Shown here piece after piece: positions 35,763-44,791 of a stretch of DNA of 64,000 nt. Within the stretch, counting starts at the first letter, position 1. Each line of letters starts with the position of its first letter. The notes beneath the pieces were generated by a model. That model searched no databases. It was not told the DNA's origin and worked only from the letters and a program-made list of their open reading frames with translations. A program made the translations under genes and the position numbers. The stretch lies in assembly GCF_019431375.1 (NCBI RefSeq), contig NZ_CP080267.1, positions 1,054,001 through 1,118,000 of the forward strand, given 5' to 3'. Source of the DNA: Alcanivorax sp. (lineage in GTDB: Bacteria > Pseudomonadota > Gammaproteobacteria > Pseudomonadales > Alcanivoracaceae).

Positions 35763-37796
35763 ATGAGTGACACGCCTCGCAAAATCCTGGTGACCAGTGC
35801 CCTTCCCTACGCCAACGGCCCCATTCACCTGGGCCACCTGCTGGAATACATCCAGACCGACATATGGGTACGCTTCCAGAAACTGCGCGGCGAGCAGTGC
35901 ACCTATGTGTGCGCGGATGATGCCCACGGCACCGCCATCATGCTCAAGGCAGAAGAAAACGGCATCACCCCAGAGCAACAAATTGCGCAAGTGAAGGCGG
36001 ACCACGAGAAAGACTTCGCCGACTTCCAGATCCAGTTCGACAACTACTACAGCACCCACAGCCCGGAAAACCGCGCGCTGTCGGAAATGGTGTTCCAGCG
36101 CAATAAAGATGCCGGCTACATCGTCGAGAAGACCATCACCCAGCTTTACGATCCGCAGAAAGGCATGTTCCTGGCGGACCGCTTTGTCAAAGGCACCTGC
36201 CCCAAGTGCAAATCCGAAGACCAGTACGGCGACAACTGTGAAGTGTGCGGCGCCACCTACACCCCGGCGGAGCTGATCAACCCCTACTCCTCGGTCAGCG
36301 GTGCCACACCGATAGAGAAAGAAACCACCCAGCTGTTCTTCGACCTGCCCAAGTTCGAGGGCCTGCTGCGTGAGTGGACCCGCTCCGGCGCCCTGCAGGA
36401 GCAGGTAGCCAACAAGCTGCAGGAATGGATCGAAGACCTGCAACCCTGGGACATCTCCCGCGAAGCCCCCTACTTCGGTTTCGAAATCCCCGGCTACCCG
36501 GGCAAGTACTTCTACGTGTGGCTGGACGCCCCCATCGGCTACATGGCCAGCTTCCAGAACTACTGCGACCGCGAAGGGCTGAGCTTCGACGACTACTGGG
36601 GCAAGGAATCCACCGCCGAGCTGTACCACTTCATCGGCAAGGACATCATCAATTTCCACGGCCTGTTCTGGCCCGCCATGCTCGACGGCGCTGGGCTGCG
36701 CAAACCCACCGCCATCTACAGCCACGGTTTTGTCACTGTGAACGGCGCCAAGATGTCCAAGTCCCGCGGCACCTTTATCAAGGCGCGCACCTACCTGGAC
36801 CACCTGGGCCCGGAATACCTGCGCTACTACTTCGCTGCCAAGCTCTCCAGCCGGGTGGATGACTTCGACCTGAACCTGGAAGACTTTGCCCAGCGAGTGA
36901 ACTCCGACCTGGTGGGCAAACTGGTGAACATCGCCAGCCGCACCGGCAACTTCGTGAAGAAATTCGGCGGCACGCTCAGTGACGAGCTGGACAACCCGCT
37001 GCTGGTCCGCGAAGTGCAGGAAGCGGCCCCGCGCCTGGCCGAGTTCTACGAGAAGCGCGAATTCGGCAAGGCCATGCGCGAAATCATGGCCCTGGCGGAC
37101 CACGCCAACGGCTACATCGCCGACAAGGCCCCCTGGACCCTGGCCAAAGAGGAAGGCAAGGAACAGGAAGTGCTGGCCATCTGCACCACCGCCATCAACG
37201 TGTTCCGCCTGCTGGTGATCTACCTGAAGCCGGTACTGCCGGCCCTGGCCGAACGGGCCGAAGCCTTCCTGCAAGTGGCCCCGCTGACCTGGAAAGACAG
37301 TGACAGCCTGCTGCTGGGCCACGAAATCGCCAAGTTCAAGCCGCTGTTGAACCGCATCGACATGGCGCAGATCGAGGCCATGCTCAACGCCTCCAAAGAA
37401 GACGTGCCCGCGGCCAAGCCCGCCGGCAAGAAAAGCGAACCGAAAAAGGCCGACGACGTGGCAGACGACACCATCAGCATCGATGACTTCCTCAAGGTAA
37501 AACTGCGTGTGGCCCGCGTGGCCAAGGCCGCCCATGTGGAAGGCGCCGACAAGCTGCTGCAGCTGACCCTGGACGTGGGTGAGCTGGGCGAGCGCAATGT
37601 GTTTGCCGGCATCAAGGCCAAATACAGCCCGGAAGATCTGGAAGGCAAACTGGTGGTGCTGGTGGCCAACCTGGCCCCGCGCAAGATGAAGTTCGGTGTC
37701 TCCGAAGGCATGGTACTGGCCGCCGGCCCGGGCGGTGACGACATCCATATCCTCAGCCCCGACAGCGGTGCCCAACCGGGTATGGAAGTGCGCTAA
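35763..37796 (+). CDS. metG: Methionyl-tRNA synthetase
   Basis: Charges tRNA-Met with methionine. The 677-residue protein has the HIGH-like PYANGPIHLGHLLEYIQTD, a Cys-rich zinc connective-peptide region (CPKCKSEDQYGDNCEVCGA), the KMSKSRG loop, and a C-terminal Arc1p/EMAPII-like tRNA-binding dimer domain (about 570-677) after a Lys/Ala-rich linker. Length and order match E. coli MetG. In Pseudomonas, as I recall, metG lies next to mrp; here they are about 34 kb apart. No recognisable T-box or other leader element was seen. Confidence 0.97.
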   Translation: MSDTPRKILVTSALPYANGPIHLGHLLEYIQTDIWVRFQKLRGEQCTYVCADDAHGTAIMLKAEENGITPEQQIAQVKADHEKDFADFQIQFDNYYSTHSPENRALSEMVFQRNKDAGYIVEKTITQLYDPQKGMFLADRFVKGTCPKCKSEDQYGDNCEVCGATYTPAELINPYSSVSGATPIEKETTQLFFDLPKFEGLLREWTRSGALQEQVANKLQEWIEDLQPWDISREAPYFGFEIPGYPGKYFYVWLDAPIGYMASFQNYCDREGLSFDDYWGKESTAELYHFIGKDIINFHGLFWPAMLDGAGLRKPTAIYSHGFVTVNGAKMSKSRGTFIKARTYLDHLGPEYLRYYFAAKLSSRVDDFDLNLEDFAQRVNSDLVGKLVNIASRTGNFVKKFGGTLSDELDNPLLVREVQEAAPRLAEFYEKREFGKAMREIMALADHANGYIADKAPWTLAKEEGKEQEVLAICTTAINVFRLLVIYLKPVLPALAERAEAFLQVAPLTWKDSDSLLLGHEIAKFKPLLNRIDMAQIEAMLNASKEDVPAAKPAGKKSEPKKADDVADDTISIDDFLKVKLRVARVAKAAHVEGADKLLQLTLDVGELGERNVFAGIKAKYSPEDLEGKLVVLVANLAPRKMKFGVSEGMVLAAGPGGDDIHILSPDSGAQPGMEVR

Positions 37797-37957
37797 CGGC
37801 GGCAAGGGCCCCCTCGCGCTTGCGTGAGAGGGCCCGCCCTGTGCGGTTACTGCCATCTTTCCAGCCAGCCACGACGTACAATCGCTTTCCCCTTGCCTGG
37901 GGCAATGTCTTTCGCTCTACACTGTGAAAACGAAAAATAACCAGGGAGAGCGCTACC

Positions 37958-38743
37958 ATGAACCGCCAGGCAACACTGACCCCGGATGCCATCCAGTCCA
38001 AGAAAACCACCGTCAGCCCTGAGGAGTGGCAGCTGCGTGTGGATCTGGCCGCCGCCTACCGGCTGATCGCCCTGCACGGCTGGGACGACCTGATCTTTAC
38101 CCACCTGTCTGCCCGCATCCCCGGCGACGAGCATCACTTCCTGATCAACCCCTACGGCATGATGTTCGACGAGATCACCGCCTCCAGCCTGGTGCGCGTG
38201 GACCAGGCCGGCAACAAACTCGACGACAGCGACTTCGACATCAACCCGGCGGGCTTTACCATCCACAGCGCCATCCACGCCGTGCGCGAGGATGCCAACT
38301 GCGTGATGCACACCCACACCACCGCCGGTGTGGCCGTGTCCGCCCAGCAGGAAGGCCTGCTCGCGCTGTCCCAGCAAAGCCTGTTCCCGCTGGCCAGCCT
38401 GGCCTACCACGACTACGAAGGTGTGGCCCTGCGCGAAGACGAAAAAGCCCGCCTGCAGGCCGACCTGGGCGACGCCAACTTCATGATCCTGCGCAACCAT
38501 GGCCTGCTCACCGTGGGCAGCTCCATCGCCGACGCCTTCCTGGGCATGTTCATCCTTCAGCGCGCCTGTGAAATCCAGCTCCAGGCCCTGTCCGGCAATC
38601 GCCCGCTCACCCCGATCCCCGATGGCATCGTCAACACCATCAAACAGCAGGCGTCCCAGGTCACCAAGGGCATGGGCGGCAACCTGGCCTGGCCCGGCCT
38701 GCTGCGCAAACTGGATCGCCAGAACCCGGGATACGACACCTAA
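37958..38743 (+). CDS. Class II aldolase/adducin family protein
   Basis: A 261-residue cytoplasmic protein with the class II aldolase fold. The zinc-ligand motif HTHTTAG (about residues 108-114) and a later LRNHGLLTVG with its third-site His are present, as is the early N-terminal LAAAYRLIALHGWDDLIFTH. The family includes fuculose-phosphate aldolase, but bacterial paralogs of this shape have unknown substrates. GGGAG precedes the ATG. It stands alone after metG and is followed by a perfect REP hairpin. Confidence 0.84.
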   Translation: MNRQATLTPDAIQSKKTTVSPEEWQLRVDLAAAYRLIALHGWDDLIFTHLSARIPGDEHHFLINPYGMMFDEITASSLVRVDQAGNKLDDSDFDINPAGFTIHSAIHAVREDANCVMHTHTTAGVAVSAQQEGLLALSQQSLFPLASLAYHDYEGVALREDEKARLQADLGDANFMILRNHGLLTVGSSIADAFLGMFILQRACEIQLQALSGNRPLTPIPDGIVNTIKQQASQVTKGMGGNLAWPGLLRKLDRQNPGYDT

Positions 38744-38772
38744 ACCCGCACGCTCCGAGGAAGCCGGCCTTC

Positions 38773-38835
38773 GTAGGAGCTATGCTTGCATGGCGAAAGG
38801 GGTGGGATGGTTCGCCATGCAAGCATAGCTCCTAC
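38773..38835. repeat. Perfect 25-bp REP-like hairpin (GTAGGAGC type)
   Basis: Arms at 38773-38797 and 38811-38835 are exact inverse copies starting GTAGGAGCTATGCTTGCATG, with a 13-base loop. A single half (GCATGGCTCCTAC) lies near 9353-9365 and related forms lie at 61.7 kb. Confidence 0.85.
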
Positions 38836-39010
38836 AACGCCTAACCCAGCCCCCCAACACCCCACGGAAATCTGTTTCCTTCCGCTCTCTTCCCCTGTCA
38901 AAGCGGGCCAAAACCGGCCAACCTATACAGAAAGGCGACTTCCGTTAATTGTCTTGCCGGAAAGGTATACGCAATGTGTAGGCCAAAGACACCGTCTGCC
39001 GAGGTTACCG

Positions 39011-40354
39011 ATGACACAGTCACTGGACGCTCTCTGGGAAAAAGTCCGTGCCCAGAAAACCCTGATCCCCTCCCTCTATGGCGATATCGACTTTGATGCC
39101 ACACCGGAGCGATTCACGGATTCCATGGATGTCCGCAGTACATTGCCGGCCCACTTCGCCAGGAAGTACCGCAAGAGAATCCTCGCCGACCATGAAAAGG
39201 TGGAACGGGCCCGCGCCTACACCCTGCTGGGCGACACCGTGGCCGATGCCTACGCCGCCCTGATGCCGGCATACAGCTTTCGCGATCTCATCGGTATGCT
39301 GAAGAAAGCCTGTGACGAAGGGCTCGACGCGGTACCCGATGCCCCCCAGGAACTGGTGGACTTCATCACCGCCATGGAAACCACCCCGGACTGGGTGGAC
39401 ATGGAGCTGGTGCGCGAAGGCGCCCGCCTGAGCCGCAACCAGATGGCCAACCTGGCCCCCTACGTGATCCGTGGCGCCTTCGTGGCCACCTTCATGAACA
39501 AGTACTCCGGCCTGCCCATGGCCATCACTGGCACCCTGGCCAACGACTCGGTAAACCGGCGCATCAACGAAACCGCCAGCTTCTTCACCACCGCCACCCT
39601 GCCCGGCGCCCTGGAACGCTTCGGCCCCGGCTTCAAGGCCGCCGCCATGGTGCGTCTGATGCACTCCATGGTCCGCTTCAATATCCTCAAGCGGGTGAAA
39701 AAATGGGACCCGGCCATCTACGGCATCCCCATCCCCCAGGTGGACCAGATGCCCGCCGGCACCATGCCCGCCTACCTGGCCGCCTTCAAAGCCATGCGCA
39801 AGGGCCGCAAGCACTTCACCCGCAATGAGCGGGCCATCGTCGAACTGTCCCGCTACCAGTGTTTCCTGCTGGGGCTGCCCGAAGAACTGCTGCCCGCCGA
39901 AGCGCCGGACATTATCGACACCATGCTCACCTACTCCGGCACCCTGCGCGAGGGCTACGACGACGACACCTGTGGCGAACTCACCCGCGCCACCATGTCC
40001 GTCTACCGCCCGAAAGACAACAAGCTGACCAGCAAGGTCCATAACCTGGTAGAACGCAGCGTCTCCAAGGTGTTCTTCAACCAGGCCTTTCTCGGCAAAA
40101 ACGACAAATCAAAAGCAAAAGAAATGGGCGTGGAACCGCACCTGCTCGACTACGCGCTGTCCAGCATCGGTACGCTGTTCATCATGCCCCGCCTGATCGC
40201 CTACCGGACCCTGCAAGACATCCCCGTAGCCAACAAGATCGCGGACAAGATACTGGTCCGGCGCATCAACGAGTTGCTGGTGGACTATGGCCACGCGGAG
40301 TACACCACCGACGCCAGCCAGTACGCACCGACCACCCGGGAAAGCACCGCCTGA
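39011..40354 (+). CDS. Oxygenase MpaB / latex-clearing family (DUF2236), copy 1
   Basis: A 447-residue protein of the DUF2236/MpaB family, whose studied relatives are heme-dependent oxygenases. Typical stretches include LMPAYSFRDLIGML, PYVIRGAFVATFMNKY, SVNRRINETASFFTTA and RLMHSMVRFNILKR; conserved His/Arg in the last one fit the heme site. No signal peptide is seen. The ATG at 39011 (after GAGGTTACCG) is used though the frame is open upstream. It is followed by an SDR and the small acidic protein gene; all three recur in degraded form 5 kb downstream. Confidence 0.82.
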   Translation: MTQSLDALWEKVRAQKTLIPSLYGDIDFDATPERFTDSMDVRSTLPAHFARKYRKRILADHEKVERARAYTLLGDTVADAYAALMPAYSFRDLIGMLKKACDEGLDAVPDAPQELVDFITAMETTPDWVDMELVREGARLSRNQMANLAPYVIRGAFVATFMNKYSGLPMAITGTLANDSVNRRINETASFFTTATLPGALERFGPGFKAAAMVRLMHSMVRFNILKRVKKWDPAIYGIPIPQVDQMPAGTMPAYLAAFKAMRKGRKHFTRNERAIVELSRYQCFLLGLPEELLPAEAPDIIDTMLTYSGTLREGYDDDTCGELTRATMSVYRPKDNKLTSKVHNLVERSVSKVFFNQAFLGKNDKSKAKEMGVEPHLLDYALSSIGTLFIMPRLIAYRTLQDIPVANKIADKILVRRINELLVDYGHAEYTTDASQYAPTTRESTA

Positions 40355-40542
40355 CCCCTGCATTACCCGGTAATCCCCCACCTGGCATCTGTGTAAAGCG
40401 GGTGCCAGCGCCAAGCTGAAAGATGCCTCGCTGCCCACCGGATAACCACTGCGCTTGTGCCGCAATCTTGTCCCAGATCAAAGAACAGCGACCCCGCCGG
40501 CATACAGTAAAGGGAAGACACCCGTGAATGCAGGAGAGCCTC

Positions 40543-41301
40543 ATGTTCAGTGAATCTGCCGTCGCACTGGTCACCGGGTCGGCAACCGGTATCGGCTACG
40601 CCATTGCCGAAGGGTTTGCCCGCTCCGGCTGCAATCTGATCCTCACCGACAGAGATGCCCGCCGTGGCGAAGCCGCTGCCGATGCGCTTCGCGAGGCCAC
40701 CGGCAAGGAAATCCTGTTTGTCAGCGCCGACATCAGCGACCCCCAGGACGTGAATGAACTGCATCGGCGCGGCGTTGCCCACTTCGGCCGCGTGGATGCC
40801 GCTTGCAACAATGCCGGCATTGAAGGCCTCATGGCCCCCACTGCAGAGTGCTCACTGGACAACTTTGACACGACCCTGGCCACCAACCTGCGCGGCCTTT
40901 TCCTGTGCATGAAAACCCAACTGGGACTGATGACCCGGCAAGGCCACGGCGCCATTGTGAATATTGCCTCCGTGGCAGGGCTGGTAGGATTCGCAGGGCT
41001 CCCCGCGTATTGCGCCTCGAAAGGAGGAGTGGTTCAACTGACCCGAACCGCCTCACTGGAATATGCAGAACACAACATCCGCGTGAATGCGGTCTGCCCC
41101 GGGGCCATCAAAACCGAAATGATCGACCGGATTACCGGCAAGGAACCGGAAACCGAAAGCCAGTTTGCCGGCCTGCACCCCATGAACCGGATGGGCACCC
41201 CTGAGGAAGTAGCCAACGCCGTGATCTGGCTGGCTTCGCCACTGGCAAGCTTTGTCACCGGTCAGGCACTGGCTGTGGATGGCGGGATGACCGCTCGCTG
41301 A
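40543..41301 (+). CDS. Short-chain dehydrogenase/reductase, intact copy
   Basis: A 252-residue classical SDR of the FabG-like/glucose dehydrogenase style. It has TGSATGIGYAIAEGFA (cofactor), Asp at the end of strand 2 (LTDRDAR) favouring NAD, NNAGIEG, IASVAG, YCASKGG (Tyr-Lys) and PGAIKTEM. The ATG at 40543 follows AGGAG at good spacing. The substrate is unknown; it may act with the MpaB-like oxygenase upstream. A near-identical but frame-scrambled copy lies at 43.7-44.4 kb. Confidence 0.88.
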   Translation: MFSESAVALVTGSATGIGYAIAEGFARSGCNLILTDRDARRGEAAADALREATGKEILFVSADISDPQDVNELHRRGVAHFGRVDAACNNAGIEGLMAPTAECSLDNFDTTLATNLRGLFLCMKTQLGLMTRQGHGAIVNIASVAGLVGFAGLPAYCASKGGVVQLTRTASLEYAEHNIRVNAVCPGAIKTEMIDRITGKEPETESQFAGLHPMNRMGTPEEVANAVIWLASPLASFVTGQALAVDGGMTAR

Positions 41302-41366
41302 CCAGAGAGCGCCAGGTCCGGAACCGCTGGATCGCGGTTCCGGACCTGGCAAAACTCACAGACCCA

Positions 41367-41738
41367 CTACAGCCCCAGATACTCCCCGATCAGAAACGCG
41401 TCCCCCTGGCCTTCCCGGCTTCCGAAATAACTGACCGGGTCATACTCACCGTTCTCGATAGAGCCCACTTCGCAATCAATGCCAAATTGCTTGGCAAGGT
41501 CGTTAAACAGGGCCACCGGCGCCTTGATCTGGGCTTTTTTCTTCACCGGCTGGCTGATACCCAACCGCCAGTCCTCACAATCGTCACTGTCGCAGTCATT
41601 GATCAGGGTGACCTTGCCCGCTTCGTTCTCATCCACATAGGCCTGCAACGCCGCTTGCAGGTCAGGCAGGTTGCGCTTGAGCTTCTTTTCCTGCTTTTCA
41701 TCCAGGCGGTCGGAGGCGACGAGGAGGTATAGGAGCAT
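41367..41738 (-). CDS. Small acidic hypothetical protein, copy 1 (123 aa)
   Basis: Not recognised. A 123-residue acidic cytoplasmic protein that starts MLLYLLVASDRLDEKQEKKL and contains CDSDDCEDW and the end GQGDAFLIGEYLGL. The first residues are hydrophobic but too short for a signal. A full-length paralog at 46012-46383 shares most residues, and a fragment lies at 44502-44789; each copy sits near an MpaB/SDR gene, so it probably belongs with them. Confidence 0.7.
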   Translation of the reverse strand: MLLYLLVASDRLDEKQEKKLKRNLPDLQAALQAYVDENEAGKVTLINDCDSDDCEDWRLGISQPVKKKAQIKAPVALFNDLAKQFGIDCEVGSIENGEYDPVSYFGSREGQGDAFLIGEYLGL

Positions 41739-41914
41739 ATCGGGGTCCGGGGTTGGGATTGTGGGGGCACTTTAACACAGAGGGGGGAGCTACTGGTTTT
41801 GGGAGAAAGGCAATGTTCGCCTGATTACTGGTCGTAGAAGTAAGAGAGCTTTAGCCCCTTGATGCACGGGGAAAACCTGACTCTCGTGTTCCCGCTCATA
41901 AATTCCACCGGCTT

Positions 41915-42202
41915 CTACGCAGCAACCAGCTTCTTGACCTTAAGGTCTTTTCGGCGCTGCTCCGCATGCCAGAGCTCATACTGATACTGCTGGGTAAGCC
42001 AGCTTTCAGCCGAGGTATCAAAGGCAATAGACAACCGGATCGCCATTTCCGGGCTGATGCCCGCCTTGCCGTTCAGAATGGCGCTCAGTGTTTTACGACT
42101 TACGCCAAGTCCATCGGCAGCGGCGGTCACAGACAAGCCGAGAGGCTCCAGACAGAGCTCTCTGATGATTTCACCGGGATGGGGAGGGTTGTGCATCAAC
42201 AT
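41915..42202 (-). CDS. higA: HigA-family antitoxin
   Basis: A 95-residue XRE-type helix-turn-helix antitoxin of the HigA addiction-module family: HPGEIIRELCLEPLGLSVTAAADGLGVSRKTLSAILNGKAGIS gives the HTH (about residues 9-60), then IRLSIAFDTSAESWLTQQ, typical of the group. It neutralises HigB and represses the operon. It lies 10 bp after higB, in the toxin-first order usual for hig modules. The strand agrees with the cassette array, but no attC follows it, so whether it is a cassette is uncertain. Confidence 0.92.
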   Translation of the reverse strand: MLMHNPPHPGEIIRELCLEPLGLSVTAAADGLGVSRKTLSAILNGKAGISPEMAIRLSIAFDTSAESWLTQQYQYELWHAEQRRKDLKVKKLVAA

Positions 42203-42212
42203 GGTTACTACC

Positions 42213-42491
42213 TCAGTGATAATCCTCGTAATTCACGACATCGGCATCACCGTCTTCAAAGCGAAATGTCACCCGCCAGTTTCCACTTACCGTTACCGAC
42301 CACACCCCGATACGGTTACCCGTGAGTGGATGCAATCTGAGTCCCGGCAAGTCCATATCACTGGCATCTGCTGCGGCATGCAACCTGCCGAGGATAAGCC
42401 GAAGTCTCTTGGCATGTGCCGCCTGAATACCTGCGGTACTTCCAGACTGAAAGAATCTGGCCAACCCTTTATGTCTAAAGCTTCGTATCAC
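42213..42491 (-). CDS. higB: HigB-family toxin (RelE/ParE superfamily mRNase)
   Basis: A 92-residue toxin, probably a ribosome-dependent mRNA endonuclease. The N-terminus IRSFRHKGLARFFQSGS and the end WRVTFRFEDGDADVVNYEDYH are family-typical. It starts at a GTG (42489-42491). A strong promoter ends only about six bases upstream, so the transcript is likely leaderless or nearly so. It is followed by higA. Confidence 0.92.
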   Translation of the reverse strand: MIRSFRHKGLARFFQSGSTAGIQAAHAKRLRLILGRLHAAADASDMDLPGLRLHPLTGNRIGVWSVTVSGNWRVTFRFEDGDADVVNYEDYH

Positions 42492-42496
42492 TGCCG

Positions 42497-42525
42497 AATG
42501 TAACCTGTAACGTATCGGGTGTCAA
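42497..42525 (-). promoter_or_regulatory. higBA promoter
   Basis: On the minus strand TTGACA (42520-42525) and TACATT (42497-42502) are 17 bp apart. The spacer carries GTTACAGGTTAC, a partial direct/inverted repeat that could bind HigA. The -10 box ends 6 bp before the higB GTG. Confidence 0.75.
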
Positions 42526-42686
42526 TTTTAGAGAAACCGGGCATGGCGTTCTTTATGCGTGGGCTTCTTGCCAGGCTATAACTTGAAAATAGCCCGCTTA
42601 TGGGCAGCGAAATATCAGAGAAGAACGGGGATTGTTGTAGGACATAGGCCAATTCATGGGTGTCCCGTATTATTTAATGATATGCT

Positions 42687-42785
42687 CTAGGTAAGCGAAG
42701 TCCTCCCCCCCCCCTTCTTGTAGCCAACACCATATCCGGCGACTACAGCCAAAGCCAAAATTGCCACTGCTAGCAGTATCTTCAT
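42687..42785 (-). CDS. Tiny cassette membrane peptide with a 10-base homopolymer
   Basis: A 32-residue frame that begins MKILLAVAILALAVVAGYGV, a clear single membrane helix, then GYKKGGGRTSLT. The ATG lies 6 bp after the attC core, the usual place for a cassette gene. Codons 24-27 run through ten consecutive G on this strand (C at 42705-42714). One extra G would give a longer tail (GGGEDFAYLEHIIK), so length depends on the exact count. Not recognised; no attC was found after it. Confidence 0.5.
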   Translation of the reverse strand: MKILLAVAILALAVVAGYGVGYKKGGGRTSLT

Positions 42786-42790
42786 AAGCA

Positions 42791-42868
42791 CATTAACGCC
42801 CGGCGCAGCGGGCAAATTGGAGCGAGGAACGAGCGGAAATTTGATCCGCCTGCCGCCGCTTGTTAACC
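42791..42868 (-). other. Integron attC site A
   Basis: Read on the minus strand: GGTTAAC (R'') AAGCGGCGGCAGG, a central imperfect hairpin (CAAATTTCCGCTCG / CGCTCCAATTTG), then CCGGGCGTTAATG (R'). Ends TTAACAAGCG and GGGCGTTA are those of typical attC sites. The TAA stop of the 105-aa cassette gene is inside R''. Length 78 bp. Confidence 0.85.
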
Positions 42869-43180
42869 AACTTGAATTTTCTCTAGCTTACTCGGAGGCA
42901 CACTAGTCATGGACAGCATAGCCTGCCCATTTGTCAGGGGCACTCCGATTGCGAATAAGTTTGGCCTAGCCCCTGCCGTAAAGTACATCTGTTGCTGGCC
43001 CTCTTTGCTGAGATAAAAGCCAATAAACTTAAAATCATGTTCGTAGAAAGGCTGCTCTTCGCCCCCTTCGAATTCCTCTGGGGGATAGGTTCCGAACTCC
43101 AAGTTGAAGTAGTCGACGAAGTCCTTTCCCTCAAGAGAAGGCTTCCCTTGGAATTCGTTGCATTCTACGAGCTCGTCCAT
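42863..43180 (-). CDS. Cassette-encoded hypothetical protein, 105 aa
   Basis: Not recognised. An acidic soluble protein of 105 residues, with EFGTYPPEEFEGGEEQPFYEHDFKF (too acidic for membrane) and a later AIGVPLTNGQAMLSMTSVPP. The start follows AGGGGGAGCA, a strong ribosome site, and lies 10 bp after a cassette core GTTAACC. The stop is inside attC A. This is a complete, textbook-shaped cassette of about 400 bp. AT content is higher than in the backbone. Confidence 0.75.
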   Translation of the reverse strand: MDELVECNEFQGKPSLEGKDFVDYFNLEFGTYPPEEFEGGEEQPFYEHDFKFIGFYLSKEGQQQMYFTAGARPNLFAIGVPLTNGQAMLSMTSVPPSKLEKIQVG

Positions 43181-43190
43181 TGCTCCCCCT

Positions 43191-43460
43191 GGTTAACAGC
43201 GTATTAATTAGAACGTTCCGCATAACCCGGTTCCGTATAACCCTGAAACCACAACCCCCGCATCCGAAAGAAAATCCTGCCATAACAATCGCTTGGCAGG
43301 CTATAGCCAATTTCCTACACGGGATTATGCGGAAAGTTCCTTATAACTCCTTTCCTTTGAACTCGGAGACAAAAAAATCAAAGTCCCATTAAATCAAAAT
43401 GTTGGCACTTCCCTTTCCGGGTTCAACGGAAGCTTCCGTTGAAAAGGGGAATCACAATCC
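43191..43460 (-). repeat. Cassette-array leader repeat, copy 1
   Basis: About 270 bp that match 52697-52965 with real base divergence. It ends (minus strand) in a core GTTAACC where the 105-aa cassette begins. It contains the motifs GTTCCGCATAAC (43215-43226) and a 30-bp imperfect palindrome at 43321-43350 (GGGATTATGCGGAA / TTCCTTATAACTCC), plus a CCTGCCA / TGGCAGG hairpin. There is no gene here. It could be an attI-like or recombinase-site region. Confidence 0.8.
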
Positions 43461-43592
43461 CTACTTGCTGAACGCCCCCGTCGCCAGGAATGCCTTTACC
43501 TGCTTAATCACCTCCCCATTACGCATCATGAACGGATGCGTCACCGGCAAGACCAGATGATCCTGCATGCCTTCCACTTTGGTTCTTTCCAC
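43461..43592 (-). pseudogene. C-terminal fragment of a lipase-like hydrolase
   Basis: 44 codons that match the end of the hydrolase gene at 52966: VEGMQDHLVLPVTHPFMMRN is identical, while the tail (GEVIKQVKAFLATGAFSK) has diverged. It is cut off abruptly at 43592, where sequence from upstream of the SDR gene begins. It keeps the same junction with the leader repeat as the full-length gene. Confidence 0.85.
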
Positions 43593-43696
43593 GGTGTAAC
43601 CACTGCGCTGTGCGCAATCTTGTCTCCCAGATCAAAGAACAGCGACCCGCCGGCATGGCCACAGTAGGAAGACACCCGTGAGATGCGGAGAGCCTC

Positions 43697-44439
43697 ATGT
43701 TCAGTGAATCTGCCGTCGCACTGGTCACCGGGTCGGCAGCGGTATCGGCTACGCCATTGCCGAAGGGTTTGCCCGCTCCGGCTGCAATCTGATCCTACCG
43801 ACGGGAATTTGCCCGCCGTGGCGAAGCCGCTGCGTGCGCTGGAGCCACCGGCAAGAAATCCCTGTTTGTCAGCGCCGACATCGAAGGCGACCCCCAGGAC
43901 GTGAATGAACTGCATCGGCGCTGGCGTTGCCCACTTCGGCCGCGTGGATGCCGCTTGCAACAATGCCGGCATTGAGGCTCATATTTTACTGCAGAGTGCT
44001 CACTGGACAACTGACACGACCCTGGCCACCAACCTGCGCGGCCTTTTCCTGTGCATGAAAACCCAACTGGGACTGATGACCCGGCAAGGCCACGGCGCCA
44101 TTGTGAATATTGCCTCCGTGGCAGGGCTGGTGGGTTCGCAGGGCTCCCCGCGTATTGCGCCTCGAAAGGAGGAGTGGTTCAACGGCCGAACCGCCTCACG
44201 GAATATTAAAGAACACAACATCCGCGTGAATGCGGTCTGCCCCAGGGCCATCAAAACCGAAATGATCGACCGGATTACCGGCAAGGAACCGGAAACCGAA
44301 CCAGTTTGCCGGCCTGCACCCCATGAACGGATGGGCACCCCTGAGGGTAGCCAACGCCGTGATCTGGCTGGCTTCGCCACTGGCAAGCTTTGTCACCGGT
44401 CAGGCACTGGCTGTGGATGGCGGGATGACCGCTCGCTGA
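43697..44439 (+). pseudogene. Scrambled copy of the SDR gene
   Basis: Follows 40543-41301 almost base for base, including about 100 bp upstream, but with many small insertions and deletions that shift the frame again and again. Long blocks in between are identical (for example 44041-44120). The cofactor motif region and the active-site region are out of frame with each other. It cannot make an SDR as written. The pattern of indels with very few plain substitutions is discussed in the findings. Confidence 0.85.
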
Positions 44440-44501
44440 CCAGAGGCGCCAGGTCCCAGAACCGCTGGATCGCGGTTCCGGACCTGTCCTCCACAGACCC
44501 A

Positions 44502-44789
44502 CTACAGCCCCAGATACTCCCCGATCCGAAACGCGTCCCCCTGGCCTTCCCAGCTTCCGAAATAACTGACCGGGTCATACTCACCGTTCTCGATAGAGCC
44601 CACTTCGCAATCAATGCCAGAATTGCTTGGCAGCAAGGTCGTTAAACAGGGCCACCGGCGCCTTGATCTGGGCTTTTTCTTCACCGGCTGGCTGATGCCT
44701 TCGCCAGTCCTCACAATCGTCACTGTCACGCAGTCATTGATCAGGGTGACCTTGCCCGCTTCGTTCTCATCCACATAGGCCTGCAACGC
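44502..44789 (-). pseudogene. Scrambled fragment of the small acidic protein gene
   Basis: Matches the first three-quarters (from the stop codon) of 41367-41738 with several one- to three-base indels. The part for the N-terminal 25 residues is missing: at 44789 the sequence jumps into the middle of an MpaB gene. Its orientation and position relative to the SDR copy are the same as in the intact set. Confidence 0.8.
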
Positions 44790-44791
44790 TG

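Noticed and set aside
35622..37856. Long open frame (744 codons) on the minus strand across metG
   Set aside because: It is the antisense shadow of metG with low-complexity Gly/Val/His-rich translation, no ribosome site and no known domain.
38786..39010. 75 extra N-terminal codons on the MpaB gene
   Set aside because: They overlap a perfect REP hairpin and carry no conserved sequence; the ATG at 39011 fits the family.
43191..43350. Leader palindromes as insertion-sequence terminal repeats
   Set aside because: No transposase gene, no target duplication and no matching inverse end at a fixed distance.
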